A stretch of 64,000 nt of DNA from Nautilus pompilius. Its lineage: Eukaryota > Mollusca > Cephalopoda > Nautilida > Nautilidae. Shown one piece after another: positions 12,401-25,829 of this stretch. Location: contig JACATO010000991.1 of assembly GCA_018389105.1 (NCBI GenBank), positions 78,501 to 142,500 on the forward strand. The letters are read 5' to 3'. Under the pieces are notes generated by a model. The model made no database searches. It saw only the letters and a list, made by a program, of their open reading frames with translations, and was not told where the DNA came from. Position 1 is the first letter of the stretch, and each line of letters opens with the position of its first letter. Position numbers and translations under genes: made by a program.

Positions 12401-15110
12401 CATTAAATACTAAAGATAGCAAATGTCGTGAGAAGACAGTCATTTATTTTTCACTTTTTTAAAGAGACATTTAGTATGGAAGACGTGATGAAAAGAGTTT
12501 TCAATGATAATCGAGTTTCCATAAAGCGCGCAGTACAAAACATCAGCCACGTCTTGTGTTTGTGTTTCATTTAACTCTTATTTGTCATCAGATCAGATAA
12601 TCTAAAACAAAGTGGATGAGCCCCTTTATTATTATATTTTTACAAAACAGTTGACGGCCAACTTTCCATAAATATGAAACAAGTAGAAATTAATGTAGTT
12701 GGGAGGCGATAGGTAATTACAACCAGCATCTGCTATATTCAACCATTAAAGAACGTAAATAAGTACAGACGGACTTTTGAGTGTCAGAAAATGTATACTG
12801 AAAAAGGTATGAGCGGAGTTCCGGGCCACAGTGAAACAGGGGGCGGTAATTCTAGCTACTGTGCTGTGTCTAGAACATGGCAAATCACATTTCAAATTAA
12901 AAGTAACACAATCGTTAGCAATAGCATCTTTAAGATTGTCCATAAACCTTCCACAATTCTAAACAGCTGTTGTTCCCACCCTTTGTTAACATTCCCTAGA
13001 TACCAAAGTTTCAATAAAGCCCGTAAATCAGAGACTCAAAATAGGAGTTTGCGCTCACCTTGGTCTCGCCAGAGTCGAGATCTCGACAAATGTCGTCACT
13101 TCACAGAACGCTGACAGGTTCTGTCCCCTTCGCCTGCACCATGGTTGGCGATTTTGTTGGCGTCGTCTTCCGTGCGACAGTAATCTACGAAAACGAAAGT
13201 AGACCTCAAACAGTTTTGGCTGACCTCATTAAAACTCAAACAAGAAGAAAAAAAGGCTGTTGCTTTTTTTTAACTGCAGTTATTTCGCCTCCCTTGAGGC
13301 CTGAACATTAACGAAACCTTTCGTCTCTGAGAAGTATTACGCTCTCTGGATGATACGATCTCGCTGCGAGCCATTGACCGACCAAGCATGAAGCCAAGCA
13401 CCCACGGTCAGACATTATCTTTTACGGTCTCCAGTGGTTTGTTAGTTGCTATTTCTATTACCTATTCACACACACGAGCGCACAACATATTTTTTTTTTC
13501 CGACCAGGAAACAAACGTGTGGGAATGGTCTCCAATCGCCAATTTTATGGCATTCTTGTTCTACCACCCACACTTTCTAACAACCTGATTATAGATGGCA
13601 TCATTATTTCCCATACTTATGAAAACCAGAGTATGCATTCTTCGCAGATAATCATGTCTACGACTGGATCTGAAGATAACTGTTTGTTCTGTAACCGTTT
13701 CAACGACGGCATTATTCGATACCACAACAGATTAAGGAAAGACAATAAGCAGTAAAAACACGAAATTACAGTAGACAAAGTTGTTAAACCACACATTGTG
13801 CACAGTGGGTTATAAATAAGACATCATTGCATCCTACTTCCTTTTCCTGGAAAATCAAGCATAAACAGTCCTTTTCCATGAAACTAATATTAGTAAGTTC
13901 ACGAGTTTTGATTCCTATCCCTGTCTCCGCTTGTTATGTTAATCTAATCTCTAAGTGATTATCTAATAGGACATCATTGACGTTTTCTTTCAACAATATA
14001 ATACATACAAATGTAAATATATATTTTTTTAAAAATATCTTTCAAAGAGAGGACATCCACAGTGAACTCACGTCCTAGGTTATGCTAATTTGGCAGCATT
14101 AATCTCTTTTAAAGTAAACGAGATCAGGACTCACCACGGTGCACATTACCAACGTAGTATGAGTCACAGCGCCTTACAGGTGAAAACTAAAGAAATAGGT
14201 ATTAGCCTGATTGCTTTAAAAAAACAAAAAAAAAACAACAGAAAATTGAAAATAATTTAGAAACCACGATATACTGCCAAAACAGGCAGCGGCCAGGCAA
14301 TGTGTAAGTACTTGAGATAACTTTAGAACAAAAGCTGCACGAATTTGATACTACTTTATAGTTGAGGTCAAGAAAATCTATACAGGAACAAATATTTCAT
14401 TAATCCAGCAGGTACAATAAATGGATGTGATAAAGGTGCACCAGCACAGAGCAAGGGCATAGAAAAAGAAAAATAAAACCAGACAAAAAAGAGCTTGGTT
14501 TGCCCACATCTTGAATATACGGTATAGGCAAGAAAATGCATTCCTTTAAGGGACCTTTTAGAGAACTTTGGATATGGGAAATGCCGTGTGTGCTTTGAAA
14601 AAACCATCTGTTCCTTTCTGGATTTACAGTGGACTGGATCTAAGTACACTAGATCTGAAGGAACATGCTTAATACCATTACCCCGTTCTTTAAGAATAAG
14701 CACTGTGCATTATCTCTAGTCTTTTTATGTTGTTTTTTTTTAATGGGTGATTGGTTGCATGAAATTGTGGACTTGAACCGAATGAAGGCTGAATTTGGTA
14801 AATTTATCTAACCTTTTTGAAAATCTTGGCCACAGGTCCATGTCTTGTCCAGTATATTTTTGGATGACTACTACTACTGCTAATAATAACAATAATAAAC
14901 ATACCAATAGAGTTTTTCTTGTTACAGAGTCTTCTGTAAGCAATAATGACTTCCCTCAAATCTGTTCTGTTTATATAAAAGGAGGAGGGGTAAAATCCTC
15001 TCCTCCGACGCCCAGGTACCAGTTAACATCCGGCACAGGAAATGGAGAAGCAGAGTTTCCCTGTCGGGTAGTCCTCTTAACTTTTATATGTGAGATGAAA
15101 CAGTACTGTC
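9420..15110. other. Gene-free stretch
   Basis: No supported exon or element. A GC-rich patch at 10430-10520 follows a CT/CA simple repeat but has no open frame or splice context of note. The open frames of 100-110 residues at 10852, 12791 and 14368 (minus) carry no recognised motif. A poly-A run lies at 9858-9872. Confidence 0.35.
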
Positions 15111-15114
15111 CTTA

Positions 15115-15240
15115 GAAAGGACAGGAGTGGCTGGGGAAGAAGAACTTCAAGAAACTATGCCACATAAGTAAGTAAAACCAAATCATTCCCGATCGGGATT
15201 CGAACTCAAGTCCTCAATTTCATAATTTCCGCAGTTTAAG
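15115..15240 (-). repeat. SINE head, long-tail family
   Basis: Minus strand shows a B-box-like GAGTTCGAATCCC (near 15205), followed by the family body with CATAGTTTCTT and TTCTTCCCCAGCCA. The tail is missing or diverged. Same family as the copies at 33.0 and 58.7 kb. Confidence 0.45.
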
Positions 15241-16489
15241 ACAAATTCGGGGGTGGGAGAAATCATAGCAAAAGAAAAAAAAAAGAGGTGCTCGTATCTG
15301 AAAGAAACAAATTATAAAATAACTCTTCTGAACACGAGCAGGCCAACACTTACGTTTAGGGTGCAGTGACGACTTCCCGTCTTCTACTACACAGCACGTC
15401 GAAATGTCCTGCCGACGGTGACAGACGGAAGAATATTTACTCGACACATGCGTGTTGTGGCACCGGGTCCTGGCCAGACGACGGTATTGCGTTATATTAC
15501 CAGCGGGTGAGGCAGGGAAAACATCTTTCTCCTGCCGCCGGAGTCTGTCGTTCATCCAGACGACAATTTTCTGCTGAATGGGTGGGACCTGCTTTCTTTT
15601 TCCCCCCTTTATTCGTAGTTCTCGGCGCGTTGTGAATAAATTCGCAGCTTCTGTGGAACCTTCACTCAACCAGTTCTTGTTTTTGTTCTTTTTTTTCCTC
15701 AGGCATCAAACAAATAAAATTAGGGATGAGTCGCTGTCGCTGTAGTAACAGCTTTACAACTTACAATGCGCGTGGCAGGTGCTTGGAAACTACCGGTGGT
15801 AGTCAAAAAGTATTACCTCACTTTGTTTTTAAACAAAAATATTGTCTCCTTAACCAGCATAAACCCAATGGGGTTTCTGTTTTAATATTTTTTAGGGTAT
15901 CTGCGCTAAAGATGCGGTTTTAATGCAGTGGTTTTTAGTGGAGACCGAGCGGAATACCTTAATTCAGAAACAAAACTAACGGTTAAACATCGGCACAATT
16001 AAATATAAAGAAAAGAAATGGTAATTATTTCGGGTGATGAAGTGATTACAAATAAAATTTTCACAAAAAAACCAAAAAAACCCCAGTAATTGTCGTCGAT
16101 TCCAAGTCTGTGGTGTACCTGGGTTCATCCTTTAGTTAAAGAGGGCCTTCCTGTTGATCTGAAGAAACTCCATAGAAAGAGACTTTGTCGGTCTAAACTA
16201 CTTCATATTGTTAAAGTCAGAATGGCTGCTTTAAATGAGGGTGCAAATTGACAACGACGCCGACCTAAACATTATTACAGACCAATTGATCTTGGTAGAA
16301 GGGGTTTCCAAACCGTGTATCATCACCATAGACCCTGGTAAAGCCTCCACGTGTCTGGGTGTCGAAAAAATCGGATGTTCAGCGGTTTTCTTGAGATCTC
16401 GAGCCATTCTTCGACCAGGGTCACTTCAAGCTAATTAGAGACAACGGGCGGACTTGGAGACCAAAAACATGTTTGGTCCGGAGACTGGT

Positions 16490-16790
16490 CAGATCAAGTG
16501 AAGGTGTTGACCTGAAGTCCAGTACTCACCACGTGTGCACCACTGTGCGGACGGGCGTTGTCATCCATAAAAGTAAAGTTAGGACCTTGCCGTCGTCCCA
16601 AGACGACGACTACGGGTGCAAATGATCTCATTCCTATATCTGACACCATCCATGTCACCCTTTCTAATGATAACAAGATAAATGTCAACCCTTATCAGCA
16701 GGCTACCTTCGGCACATTGTTCCAGCGGCCCAACTTCCACACCGTGTAAAAAAGATAAGCAATAATGATATTTTGGACTGCATATTGCTA
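16490..16790 (-). pseudogene. Tc1-like transposase fragment (middle of DDE domain)
   Basis: Minus-strand translation in two frames reads DIYLVIIRKGDMDGVRYRNEII, as separate pieces, then GPNFTFMDDNARPHSGAHV. The MDDNARPH block carries the second catalytic aspartate of Tc1 transposases. A frame change lies near 16600, and the region after HVVSTGLQ degenerates into stops. Neither the N-terminus nor the terminal repeats could be found. A dead fragment. Confidence 0.6.
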
Positions 16791-16943
16791 GCATGGAGCC
16801 TTTTGAAACCGTTTGCGTCGAAATTACTTCATTTTGGACGACATCTGTTATTTTATAGGCTTAAAGATAGCTATAAAATACATTTGTTGTTATTATATGC
16901 TTACTGCAGTGGTTTGAAACCATCGCGCTTTGTTGTTTCCCAG

Positions 16944-17072
16944 ACTCTAACCAATCGACGACCAGAACAGTGATGGTGGATGGGCCACTCTAACCAATCG
17001 ACGACCAGAACAGTGATGGTGGACGGCCCACTCTAACCAATCGACGACCAGAACAGTGATGGTGGATGGGCC
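16944..17072. repeat. Tandem repeat, 3 x 43 bp
   Basis: Three copies of a 43-bp unit start at 16944, 16987 and 17030 with ACTCTAACCAATCGACGACC. They are nearly identical; the second differs by a few bases (GGACGGCCC in place of GGATGGGCC). The array begins about 150 bp beyond the Tc1-like fragment. High identity implies recent duplication. Confidence 0.9.
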
Positions 17073-18052
17073 GGGCCGTCAACGCTCCAAGCAGGAACTG
17101 AACTTATTTATACCTGAAATTTAAGATGGACGTCGACAATTAAATTTTGATAAGTTCTTTTTAGCTTGCAAACGAAACGTGTGCGCGCGCTTTTTCGGTT
17201 GAGCATCACTAATGTAAGATACATTTATTCTTATTGCTGATATTCTAGGATTTAGTTTACGGTTCGCTTTGATTTTCACAGAGCCAGTATGGCTGTGCCA
17301 AGGTTTCTATATTTACTTATCACTTACTGTTTTTTTGAATTCTACTCGAAGCGGTTCTTGTGTTTTATTTACTTTCAGTTTTCCGTATTCCAGACAAGTG
17401 GAAAACCATGACGTGTTCTGCGGAAAATCACTTCTTGCTATAATTCACTGTGACATTGGTCGACGGCGCTCTTGTAGTGCTTACAGCCACCGATAAGTTA
17501 ACTCCGAGTCTCAGTTATGTTCCAGACGTCCTGTCGAGGCAGACACGTGGGCCTTGACCAGTATACGCCCTCGGGCTGGCGTTCTTGCCTCCACCCTTCA
17601 GGGAAGAAAATGCGAAGGAAGAAGACTCGATGATAGAACGTGGGGGGGGGTGGGAGCCCGCATCCGAAGCCAGAAGATTATTTTGGGACGATAATTTAGA
17701 AGAGAAGTAAAAAATTTAAAGTAAAATTTCGCAACGCGGAAAAATAAACAGAAAATTTTTTTAACTCCATGAAAATCATAAAAAAATAACGAGAAAAATT
17801 TAAAAAAAAAAACAACTTTTTTACCACTAGATAAGTTTTTTTAAAAAAAATAAGTGAAACAATTGTAGGTAAGGTATACCTGCTAATTAGAATGGTGATC
17901 CTTCACCGCGGCTGCTCCGTTAAACCCATTGCAGTTTCACAAGCCAATGGAAAAATTATCCGCTGGACCAGGCGCTCAGCATCATTCTTGTCAGTCTCGA
18001 GAGTTCAGGGTTAAAATATATTAAAAAAGACCAGTTAATATACTGAATCTGC

Positions 18053-18616
18053 GTGACGTAACTCGGTAAACTGTTCGTTATGGAGCTCTAATCAGGGTGA
18101 CGTAACTCGGTAAACTGTTCGTTAGGGAGCTCTAATCAGGGTGACGTAACTCGGTAAACTGTTCGTTAGGGAGCTCTAATCAGGGTGACGTAACTCGGTA
18201 AACTGTTCGTTATGGAGCTCTAATCAGGGTGACGTAACTCGGTAAACTGTTCGTTAGGGAGCTCTAATCAGGGTGACGTAACTCGGTAAACTTTAAGGAG
18301 CTCTAATCAGGGTGACGTAACTCGGTAAACTGTTCGTTAGGGAGCTCTAAGGGTGACGTAACTCGGTAAACTGTTCGTTAGGGAGCTCTAATCAGGGTGA
18401 CGTAACTCGGTAAACTGTTCGTTATGGAGCTCTAATCAGGGTGACGTAACTCGGTAAACTGTTCGTTATGGAGCTCTAATCAGGGTGACGTAACTCGGTA
18501 AACTGCTCGTTAGGGAGCTCTAATCAGGGTGACGTAACTCGGTAAACTGTTCGTTAGGGAGCTCTAATCAGGGTGACGTAACTCGGTAAACTGTTCGTTG
18601 GGGAGATCTAATCAGG
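18053..18616. repeat. Minisatellite, 13 x 44 bp
   Basis: Units start at 18053, 18097, 18141, 18185, 18229, 18273, 18312, 18353, 18397, 18441, 18485, 18529 and 18573, and a decayed unit follows at 18617. The period is 44 bp except for a 39-bp and a 41-bp unit carrying internal deletions. Each unit has TGACGTAACTCGG at its start and GAGCTCTAATCAGG at its end (the last has GAGATC). Variation is limited to a G/T at one site (TTAGGGAG or TTATGGAG) and a few others, so the array is young. There are no spacers, so it is not CRISPR-like. Confidence 0.95.
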
Positions 18617-18639
18617 GTGATGTAACAAGAAGTCTGTGC

Positions 18640-21600
18640 CCATACTAGATATTCACTTGGTGAGAATGATGTAATTGTGTCTACTTTAAGACGAATATAA
18701 TCAGTGGCGTAGCAAAGGGGGAAAAGATGATTGACTTTGAATGATTTTATAAAAAATTGCGAATTAAAAATATTTTAATTGGGTACACAGTCAATTGTGG
18801 GAGTGGGCGCGAAATTGTCTACGAGTTTAATAATGAAATCTCTCCAACTGACTGGTGCAGAACTATTACCGAACCAGTATTCTAGACGAGCACTTACTCA
18901 AGAGCTCTCTAATTACTCTTTCTAACTGACTTACCTGCCACACCTACGAGGGCAAGCTGGGCAACTATATATTACAATCACGCGGCCGGCTGCATAGGCT
19001 GAGTTGGCAGACACCAGCTGTCAGTAAAATTAAAGCTGAGCTGCAACTTGACTGACCTCGATTGCCAGCAAGAGATAACACCAGGGAAGCAGATCAGTAG
19101 ACTAAAGTTCATTGAAAATATGGCAACGAGAGATGCGTAAGTCCGTTTTAGTCCGTGTCCAGTAGGTTATTTAATCGATCCCTTGAATATTCTAATTTGC
19201 CGCAAGGTTCTCTTCAGTCCTTTGTTACTTAACATTCGCTAGGGTCTTTGATAGCTTTGAGAATATTTGAAAGTGTCGGTGAGATCCCATTTAGTCCCCA
19301 AGCAAATTTAACATGTCCGTACGGCTTCTGATTGCCCCGTGAATGTCAGAATATTCTAACGTACCCGTGGGAATCCATTTAGTCCGGTAGGTGCTTAACA
19401 CGTGATTTTTTATTAGAATATTTACGAGAGTACCGGAGAATTTACAAATGTGTTAAGTATCTCATAGGCATCATGAAATATCCACCGGATAATCAAATGA
19501 GTTATCTTCCCGTATAATCTCTGAAATTTTTACTTATCTTCAATCACGGGAGAATGGGAGAGGTAGTCTGTACATCCCACTTTATTTATGCATTTAAGCT
19601 GGTATGGATGTCTATAATACTTTTTCTGCTAATTCCGGTTCCTGGGTTATATGTTTATTGACGTGGGCGTCCAAGAACTAAGAAAAGCAACAACTGATTT
19701 AGCATTAAATACCACATATATGGACTTGGATCCTTACCAACTTCCAAACTAAATCGAAAGTTTTAAAATCCAACCTTACCTGTAATACCAATGTAAAGTT
19801 GGAAACCACTTTCTTTTCCCCAGAGCATTCATCCCTACCGCCTCGCAGAATTGTATCCAGCAATGGACGCATAAATACTTTACCAGCGGCTGTTTGATCG
19901 GTGAAAGTCAATCAGAACATATCTCAGATCACCAGGATTGGCTCTCAAACCTAGCAGCCCTCTCCACTGAAAAATGACACAGTAAAGCACATAGATTACG
20001 GTTTTTAATGAATCTAACCAGAACGGTGTAGCAATACCTGTTGTAAAGCCAATCAATATCTCTAGACCGGAGTCTGAATGACGTAACTATCTAAATTCTA
20101 AGGCGGACTCGCAACGAACTGGGTCTAAATCTTCAAGATACTACATTTTTGGAACGTTTATTAATTATAAACCTCTTTGGTGTTCTTGCTGTCTATTTAA
20201 AAAAAATAACTTTACTACTTTATTTGTTTTATAATCTTCATCCCGCTAAAAGACACTTGGTGGGCGGTCTTGCGGAACTATCCCAGCGACCAGAGCAGAC
20301 CCTGTTTTTTTGGCTGACTCTTATCCTTTCACTGTAGAGCTCCACCTGATAAAATAAACGCTGTCTGGAAACCACGTGGTTTTATTTTACCCAGGTTTCA
20401 GGGACTGTTGGATTCTAATTAGCACCTGATTTCAGAATTAAACTATCCAAAATGCGTTCTAGTAGTAATTCATGTTAATGATGCCAGTTGTGTCTCTCAA
20501 GAGAAATACTTCAGCTTTAAGTCTTGTGATTGGAAGTCCTGGCGAGAAAGGTTTCGCGCGGTCACCGGAACCCTGTCTTATCCCCTACTTCACAGTATAT
20601 CTACTGAAAACATGAAGAGTTTATTTAGCAAGTTCATTTCTATAACAAACAAATGCCTGAATTATTTACGTGATACTTAGTCATTTATTTGCTGGCTTTA
20701 ATTTTCCGCAATGTCATCGCCGCCTCCCAACATTATTCCCATAACTGGGTCCACGGAAGGAAGGGCCTTCCTATTTTTTTTCTTCCTGGTAACCTCTGCA
20801 GGTGCTCCACATCCAGACCAGTCAGTCGGCGAGTATATTAAGGCAAGACCCAAGACGCGATATTTACACCGAGAAAACCCATAACCCCATTCCGCACATA
20901 AATTATCTGACCTCCCATACATCTTTTTGGGCTCTGCCCAGCGCATAACGTTCGCCTTGCAGGCTGACAGAAGGCGGGAATTTAAATAATAACCCTGACA
21001 TTTATTGTACCTTCTTTACACGGGAAATTCGTGCCCTTCGCTGACAGACGCCGATTTATTAAGTTGTCTGCAGCCAGACTGGTTTCCCTTCTCGTATTGG
21101 TATGAACGCCTAGATCACGTGTAATAACTGGACTGCTCGCCCTCCTCGCATTGATATGAACGCCTGCGTCACCTGTACACGTCACATATTACGCGGTTAA
21201 ACGGAGTGAAAGTGATGTGACGATCCAAAGCCTCCAGGTATTTTGTATCAGACAGAAAGAAAAATCCTACGCCATCGTTGCCTTAGTAAACAAAAAATAT
21301 GCGAAGAACTAGTGCGTTGTCAGAATTCTCTTGCCAACATCACCTTTGCAACATAAATAAGTCAAAGAGCAATCCATCATCACCAGTACCATTTGGCTAC
21401 AGAGGATGCATAAGCACGCACGAAACCTCTTATGGGAAATATCAATGAGACACTTTGAGAGGTCTGATAAGCCAATAGCAGTTTATGTCTGTACGTTGCT
21501 CTTGTTTGGAGAAAACCTTCAATCGAAATTTCTTCATCTCACGGCCAGAAATTTGGACATTCAACTTCTTTGTGTTCCCCAAAGCACTGATACGAATTGG

Positions 21601-22650
21601 GAATCTTTGAGGCAAGCAAGCATCTGGATCATACTAACCAATATGATGGATTAAAGATCCTACATGGATATGAGGGAAGCTGGAACAAATCATGATATAA
21701 AATCTCTAGGATACAAGTTGCAGACTCTTCATGCTACAAAATGGGTACCAATCATAAGGAATTTCTCCCTTATGCTTTTCTTTTCTGGAACAAGCTAACA
21801 ACAGGATACTAAATTATAATAGCAAAACACTAATACGTTTTAATGATTCGTAATAAAATATAATGTAAGCGTATCAACGTTATTTTTTCTTGAATATTTG
21901 AATGTTTCTGCTGATATTCAATTATTTATATATATTCTTACATATGATATACTTATTAGTGTGTATAGTTACATGTATAAAATTGTTAGACGATTCGTAC
22001 ATGTATTAAAAAGTGTTAGTTGTCGAATTTTGTTTGACATAAGGAGACTTTTTAACATACATGTGTAAATGGGGAAAAAGTAGATTAACATTAGCGAAAA
22101 GAGAGAGAGAGATGGGAAGAGATGGGGAGAGAGAGAGTGTGTGTGTGTGGCTGCTGTATTTCTTTAAATGTAGTCTGTTCTCATCGAACTTTTCTTCACT
22201 GGCTTTGGTGAGTGGGCACACGCTATTTCTAGTCGTGCGGTGAAAGAACATGAAAATAGTGCTGAAACTGAGAGAGAACTGCTATCTGTTTGAAGCGAGT
22301 TGCAGTGGAGAGCCATCTAGATGCTAACTGAACGCCAACGACACATTTTAATTAAAAGAAAAGTCTTGGAATATAGCGACTTTCGGAAGTTGTGAAATCT
22401 GTCAGTGAGCTTAGTTTAACTTTTGAAGAAGATAATGAGATAGCTGGGTCTTCAATGGCAATTATTTTTTTTGGATACTTGAACTTATTGCAAAGTTTGA
22501 AGTTTTTCTTGCAGAACAACTTTATAGATTTTGAAACACGCGCTGCATCGATCAAAGTTAGTGTCTGCTGCTATCTGCAACAAACCGATCCTTCCCAATG
22601 GGCAAAAAGGTTACGTCTGATGTCTGCAGGTACATACAAGTAGCAACGTA
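18640..22650. other. Gene-free stretch
   Basis: No supported gene. A GA-rich and GT-rich simple repeat lies at about 22098-22146. Open frames of 60-82 residues are short, unrelated to any motif I know, and overlap on both strands. Confidence 0.35.
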
Positions 22651-22659
22651 TATCTAGAT

Positions 22660-22895
22660 TTCTGTGGACTCTTCCAGCACCTCAGCATCTACAATTGGCT
22701 TTGTGAACCAGAATGGTGAACCTACTGAGCATTTTAAAAAAATAATTCATTCATCCTCATCAGTAGCCGTTCTGAAACACGTGGTAGAAACACTAAAATC
22801 ATTAGAGATCATTACCGTTAACAGTCGCGGGCAATCGTATGAGAAGGCCTCTCACATATATGAACTTTACAGTGACGTACAGCGAACCTGCTGAC
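22660..22895 (+). pseudogene. hAT-type transposase fragment (DUF4371/ZMYM1-like)
   Basis: The plus-strand frame reads GEPTEHFKKIIHSS, then VVETLKSLEIITVNSRGQSY and EKASHIYELYSDVQ. This is the block of DUF4371-containing hAT transposases in which intact relatives show E-x-F, a spacer of about 30 residues and C/S-R-G-Q-x-Y-D-N-A. Upstream and downstream the similarity fades; further pieces may extend to about 23430, but I could not anchor them. The reading frame closes at 22892. No ends recognised. Assigned by motif only. Confidence 0.5.
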
Positions 22896-22899
22896 TATT

Positions 22900-25550
22900 T
22901 CTTGTCGGTAAGTTTTACAAATTGAAATAACTCGCTGATGTGGAAGAGCAAGAACCAACGGCTGTCTTGTCGGTGGTCTTGATCAAGGTGAGAACTGCAG
23001 TCATGGCAGAACTCCGGAATAGAATACTTATTCCATGCCGTACATTCAGTGCTTTTCAAAGTGAGACTGTTGACTATTTTTTTTTACTGCAACCACATTG
23101 GCGACCAATTCGATGTAACTGAAGACATAGCGAATATATACCTACCTATTCACTAATTTTTCTCACTAACCTATATGAAAGAAAATATGTTAGGCAGCAG
23201 AAACCTCATGCAAAAAAGTCTGAAACATCTGAAAAAAATTCTCAGAATATCCCAAAAAAAATTTTTCTGCGAGTGGAAACATTTCTGAAGATCTTGAACC
23301 AACTGAAACCACCTCCTGTTACACGGTGCTCAGCATACAAGAAACTGTCTGAAGAATTTACCTTGATCATGAAAGCTGAGAAATTCTGTTACTCGGCTCA
23401 GCGGAAAGTAGAATACAAACTTAGATGCTGACCGTGCTTCTAAATTTTAAATATTTTTTTAAAATTCTCATTGGACACATGGATCATTTGAACTTTCAAA
23501 GTTCGTTAAATCTACGAACCTTGATGCCACATTTTCAAATGCCACCGTTACACTCAAAATTTCTATGACTTTACATGTGACTGTGTCGGGAAAATGGAGG
23601 TTCATCTTCTAAAATAAACCGTACGCAAATGCATTTTGATTAAATCTGGGTGAAGGGAAACTGAACTGTTTGGCTTTATGGCTGTTTTAAACCAATGTTT
23701 TCTGTTTGGGCTTTGACAATATTATTAATGTACTTAATGAACAGAAATGTCGTTGGAAGATTTAAGCTTTGAAGTAGTAAACGATTCGCATAACTAATAG
23801 TATTCTGATGTTTTTATATAACTGAGATTGGTTGAAGACTCTGGAATTTACAGTACCGGGGGCCCATAAAAAGCCCTTAATCAGGCTCTGATTTGTGCCA
23901 TTTCTGAAAGGCAAAAGTATTGTTTAATCATGCTTCCTTTTATAGTGAAGCATACCGGCAAAACCCGAATTATAGTAACTTACTTAAATTCCAGTAGAAC
24001 GTTTCTGATGCTGATTTTAGTGATGCAGAAGATTCGGTTTCATTCACAAGAGCTAGAAAATTGTGTAACCTGTTTAATTTAAGGGACTACGTTCAGGTTG
24101 ATTTGTTTAGATCCCAAACTTAGAACTCTATCATTGCACCTTAAGTCCCTTCGTTTTAATGAGTTATATTACTTCTCAGTTTATAATATCAACCCCTTTC
24201 TTACCAGTAACTTGTACTTTGGTACTCCTTTCTCGAAGCTGGGCCCCTATGTCAGCACATAACGAATGGGGAGGAAATACTTCAGTGCCACTTTCATCTT
24301 TTTGTGGATGACAAACAAACAAACAAAAAAAACTTTTCTTTATTATTCTTCAAACTAATTATTCCATCTCATGTAAATTATTGCAAGTGGCCCTTGAACA
24401 TGTAAATTTAAATTATTTATAATTACAGTAACATTTAAGTAGTATGGATAATTAGCAATCACACTAATTTAAAATGAAATCCAAGAGAAACAAGGTTTGG
24501 AACAAAGGTGTTTAGGTCAGTTAGATTATAGGTGAGACAGGCAGAAACTAGTTGCTACAGCGCCAATAAATCTTAATTAATTAACTGTGTAAACTATAAT
24601 CGACTTAATATGCTTTGAATTTCGATCGAGAGATCGAAACACACGACATCGATTACAGCTTTAAAATATATATACACACATTTTTTTCTAAAATTCATAT
24701 TCAGTGTATAGGTAGCCTTTTGGTCTGTTTAGAAGAATCTTTGTAAAGGAAACACTTCTGATAAAGCTTAATTTAGCATATTAGTTTATTTATAAATTTT
24801 TAAGAAGAATTCAGAATTATTTTAAAAAACTTAAATATTTTAACATGTAAACTCATTTTAAAAGGTTGACCTCATTGCATGCAAATTTTTCAAAATATTC
24901 CAAAATCTACGGAAATTGTTTTTGATGTTCTAAAATATTTTAAACATTTAAATAAAAATGAAATAAAATAGGCAAGTGGATGTGGCCGTTCGGTGGAAGA
25001 CCTGTTTCAACCATTATGCAATAATTAAAGTTTTTATTTATATCTTAGTCGCATGCTCATTACCACTGAACAATTAAGTATATTTGAAAATGAATAAACT
25101 GAAACGAAAGTGTAGTAATCATTTTCGAGTTAATGGTGTTTTGAAATGATTTTATTTTGGACACAACAAACATTGTTGGGCCTTTGAGATCATTTTCTTG
25201 GTAATGAAATAAAAACCATGTGACAGGTTGTCGAATGCGATAACGTTAGGTGTGTGTGCAGTAGGTAGTGGTGCCACATTTTTAATAATGTCTAGTGATA
25301 TATTAATAAAAGAAACAATAGGTCGCATCTGAATTGGTTTTTTTTTTCTATTTTTTGTTGTACCATTTTTTAGATATTATTTTGATAATGTTACAACTGA
25401 ATAACCATTACATAAATCAGGGAGATTCTAGAATGTCCACCACACCATTCTAAGTAGCAGGGAAAGTTCCGCGATTTGACTATCACGTATATATATAAGT
25501 AAGTAGCAGTCTCAATGTTTTATACAAGTGTTTCAGAAAATTAAAGCAAC
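22900..25550. other. Gene-free stretch, possible further hAT debris
   Basis: Contains short Lys-rich and Glu-rich translated pieces around 23150-23430 that may continue the hAT relic, but with many stops. The rest is AT-rich without supported features. Confidence 0.3.
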
Positions 25551-25559
25551 ACAGAACAA

Positions 25560-25820
25560 CATTTGTACTGAACCTGAAGCTTTACCTAACCTTCCCTACA
25601 GCCCGGATCCTGTCCCATCCGATTTTCACCTCTTTGGACCCTTTAAGTGATCACGAGGTCTCCAGCGGGAAGCGCAATTGTGGCTTACACACAGCAACCA
25701 TAAAGTTTCTACCAGGATGGTATCAAAAGGCTCGAGTCGTTTGACGTTTCAAAAACGGGGAATTTAAGTCGAGAGGCGATACCTGGTGCTTTCTAAAACA
25801 TCCTCGTACCTGCGTTGAGA
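25560..25820 (+). pseudogene. Mariner transposase C-terminal fragment
   Basis: Plus-strand translation gives YSPDPVPSDFHLFGPFK followed by a stop, which is the third catalytic aspartate block of mariner transposases (normally SPDLAPSD-F/Y-HLF). Farther on, other frames give THSNHKVS and WYQKARVV-like C-terminal remains. The rest of the element is absent. No terminal repeat found. Confidence 0.6.
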
Positions 25821-25829
25821 CAGATTTAG

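Noticed and set aside
15220..15669. 149-residue minus-strand open frame in the left half
   Set aside because: No recognisable domain, an overlapping open frame on the other strand, and partial overlap with a SINE head.
18053..18616. Regular direct repeats that could suggest a CRISPR array
   Set aside because: Units follow each other without unique spacers and the genome is eukaryotic; it is a minisatellite.
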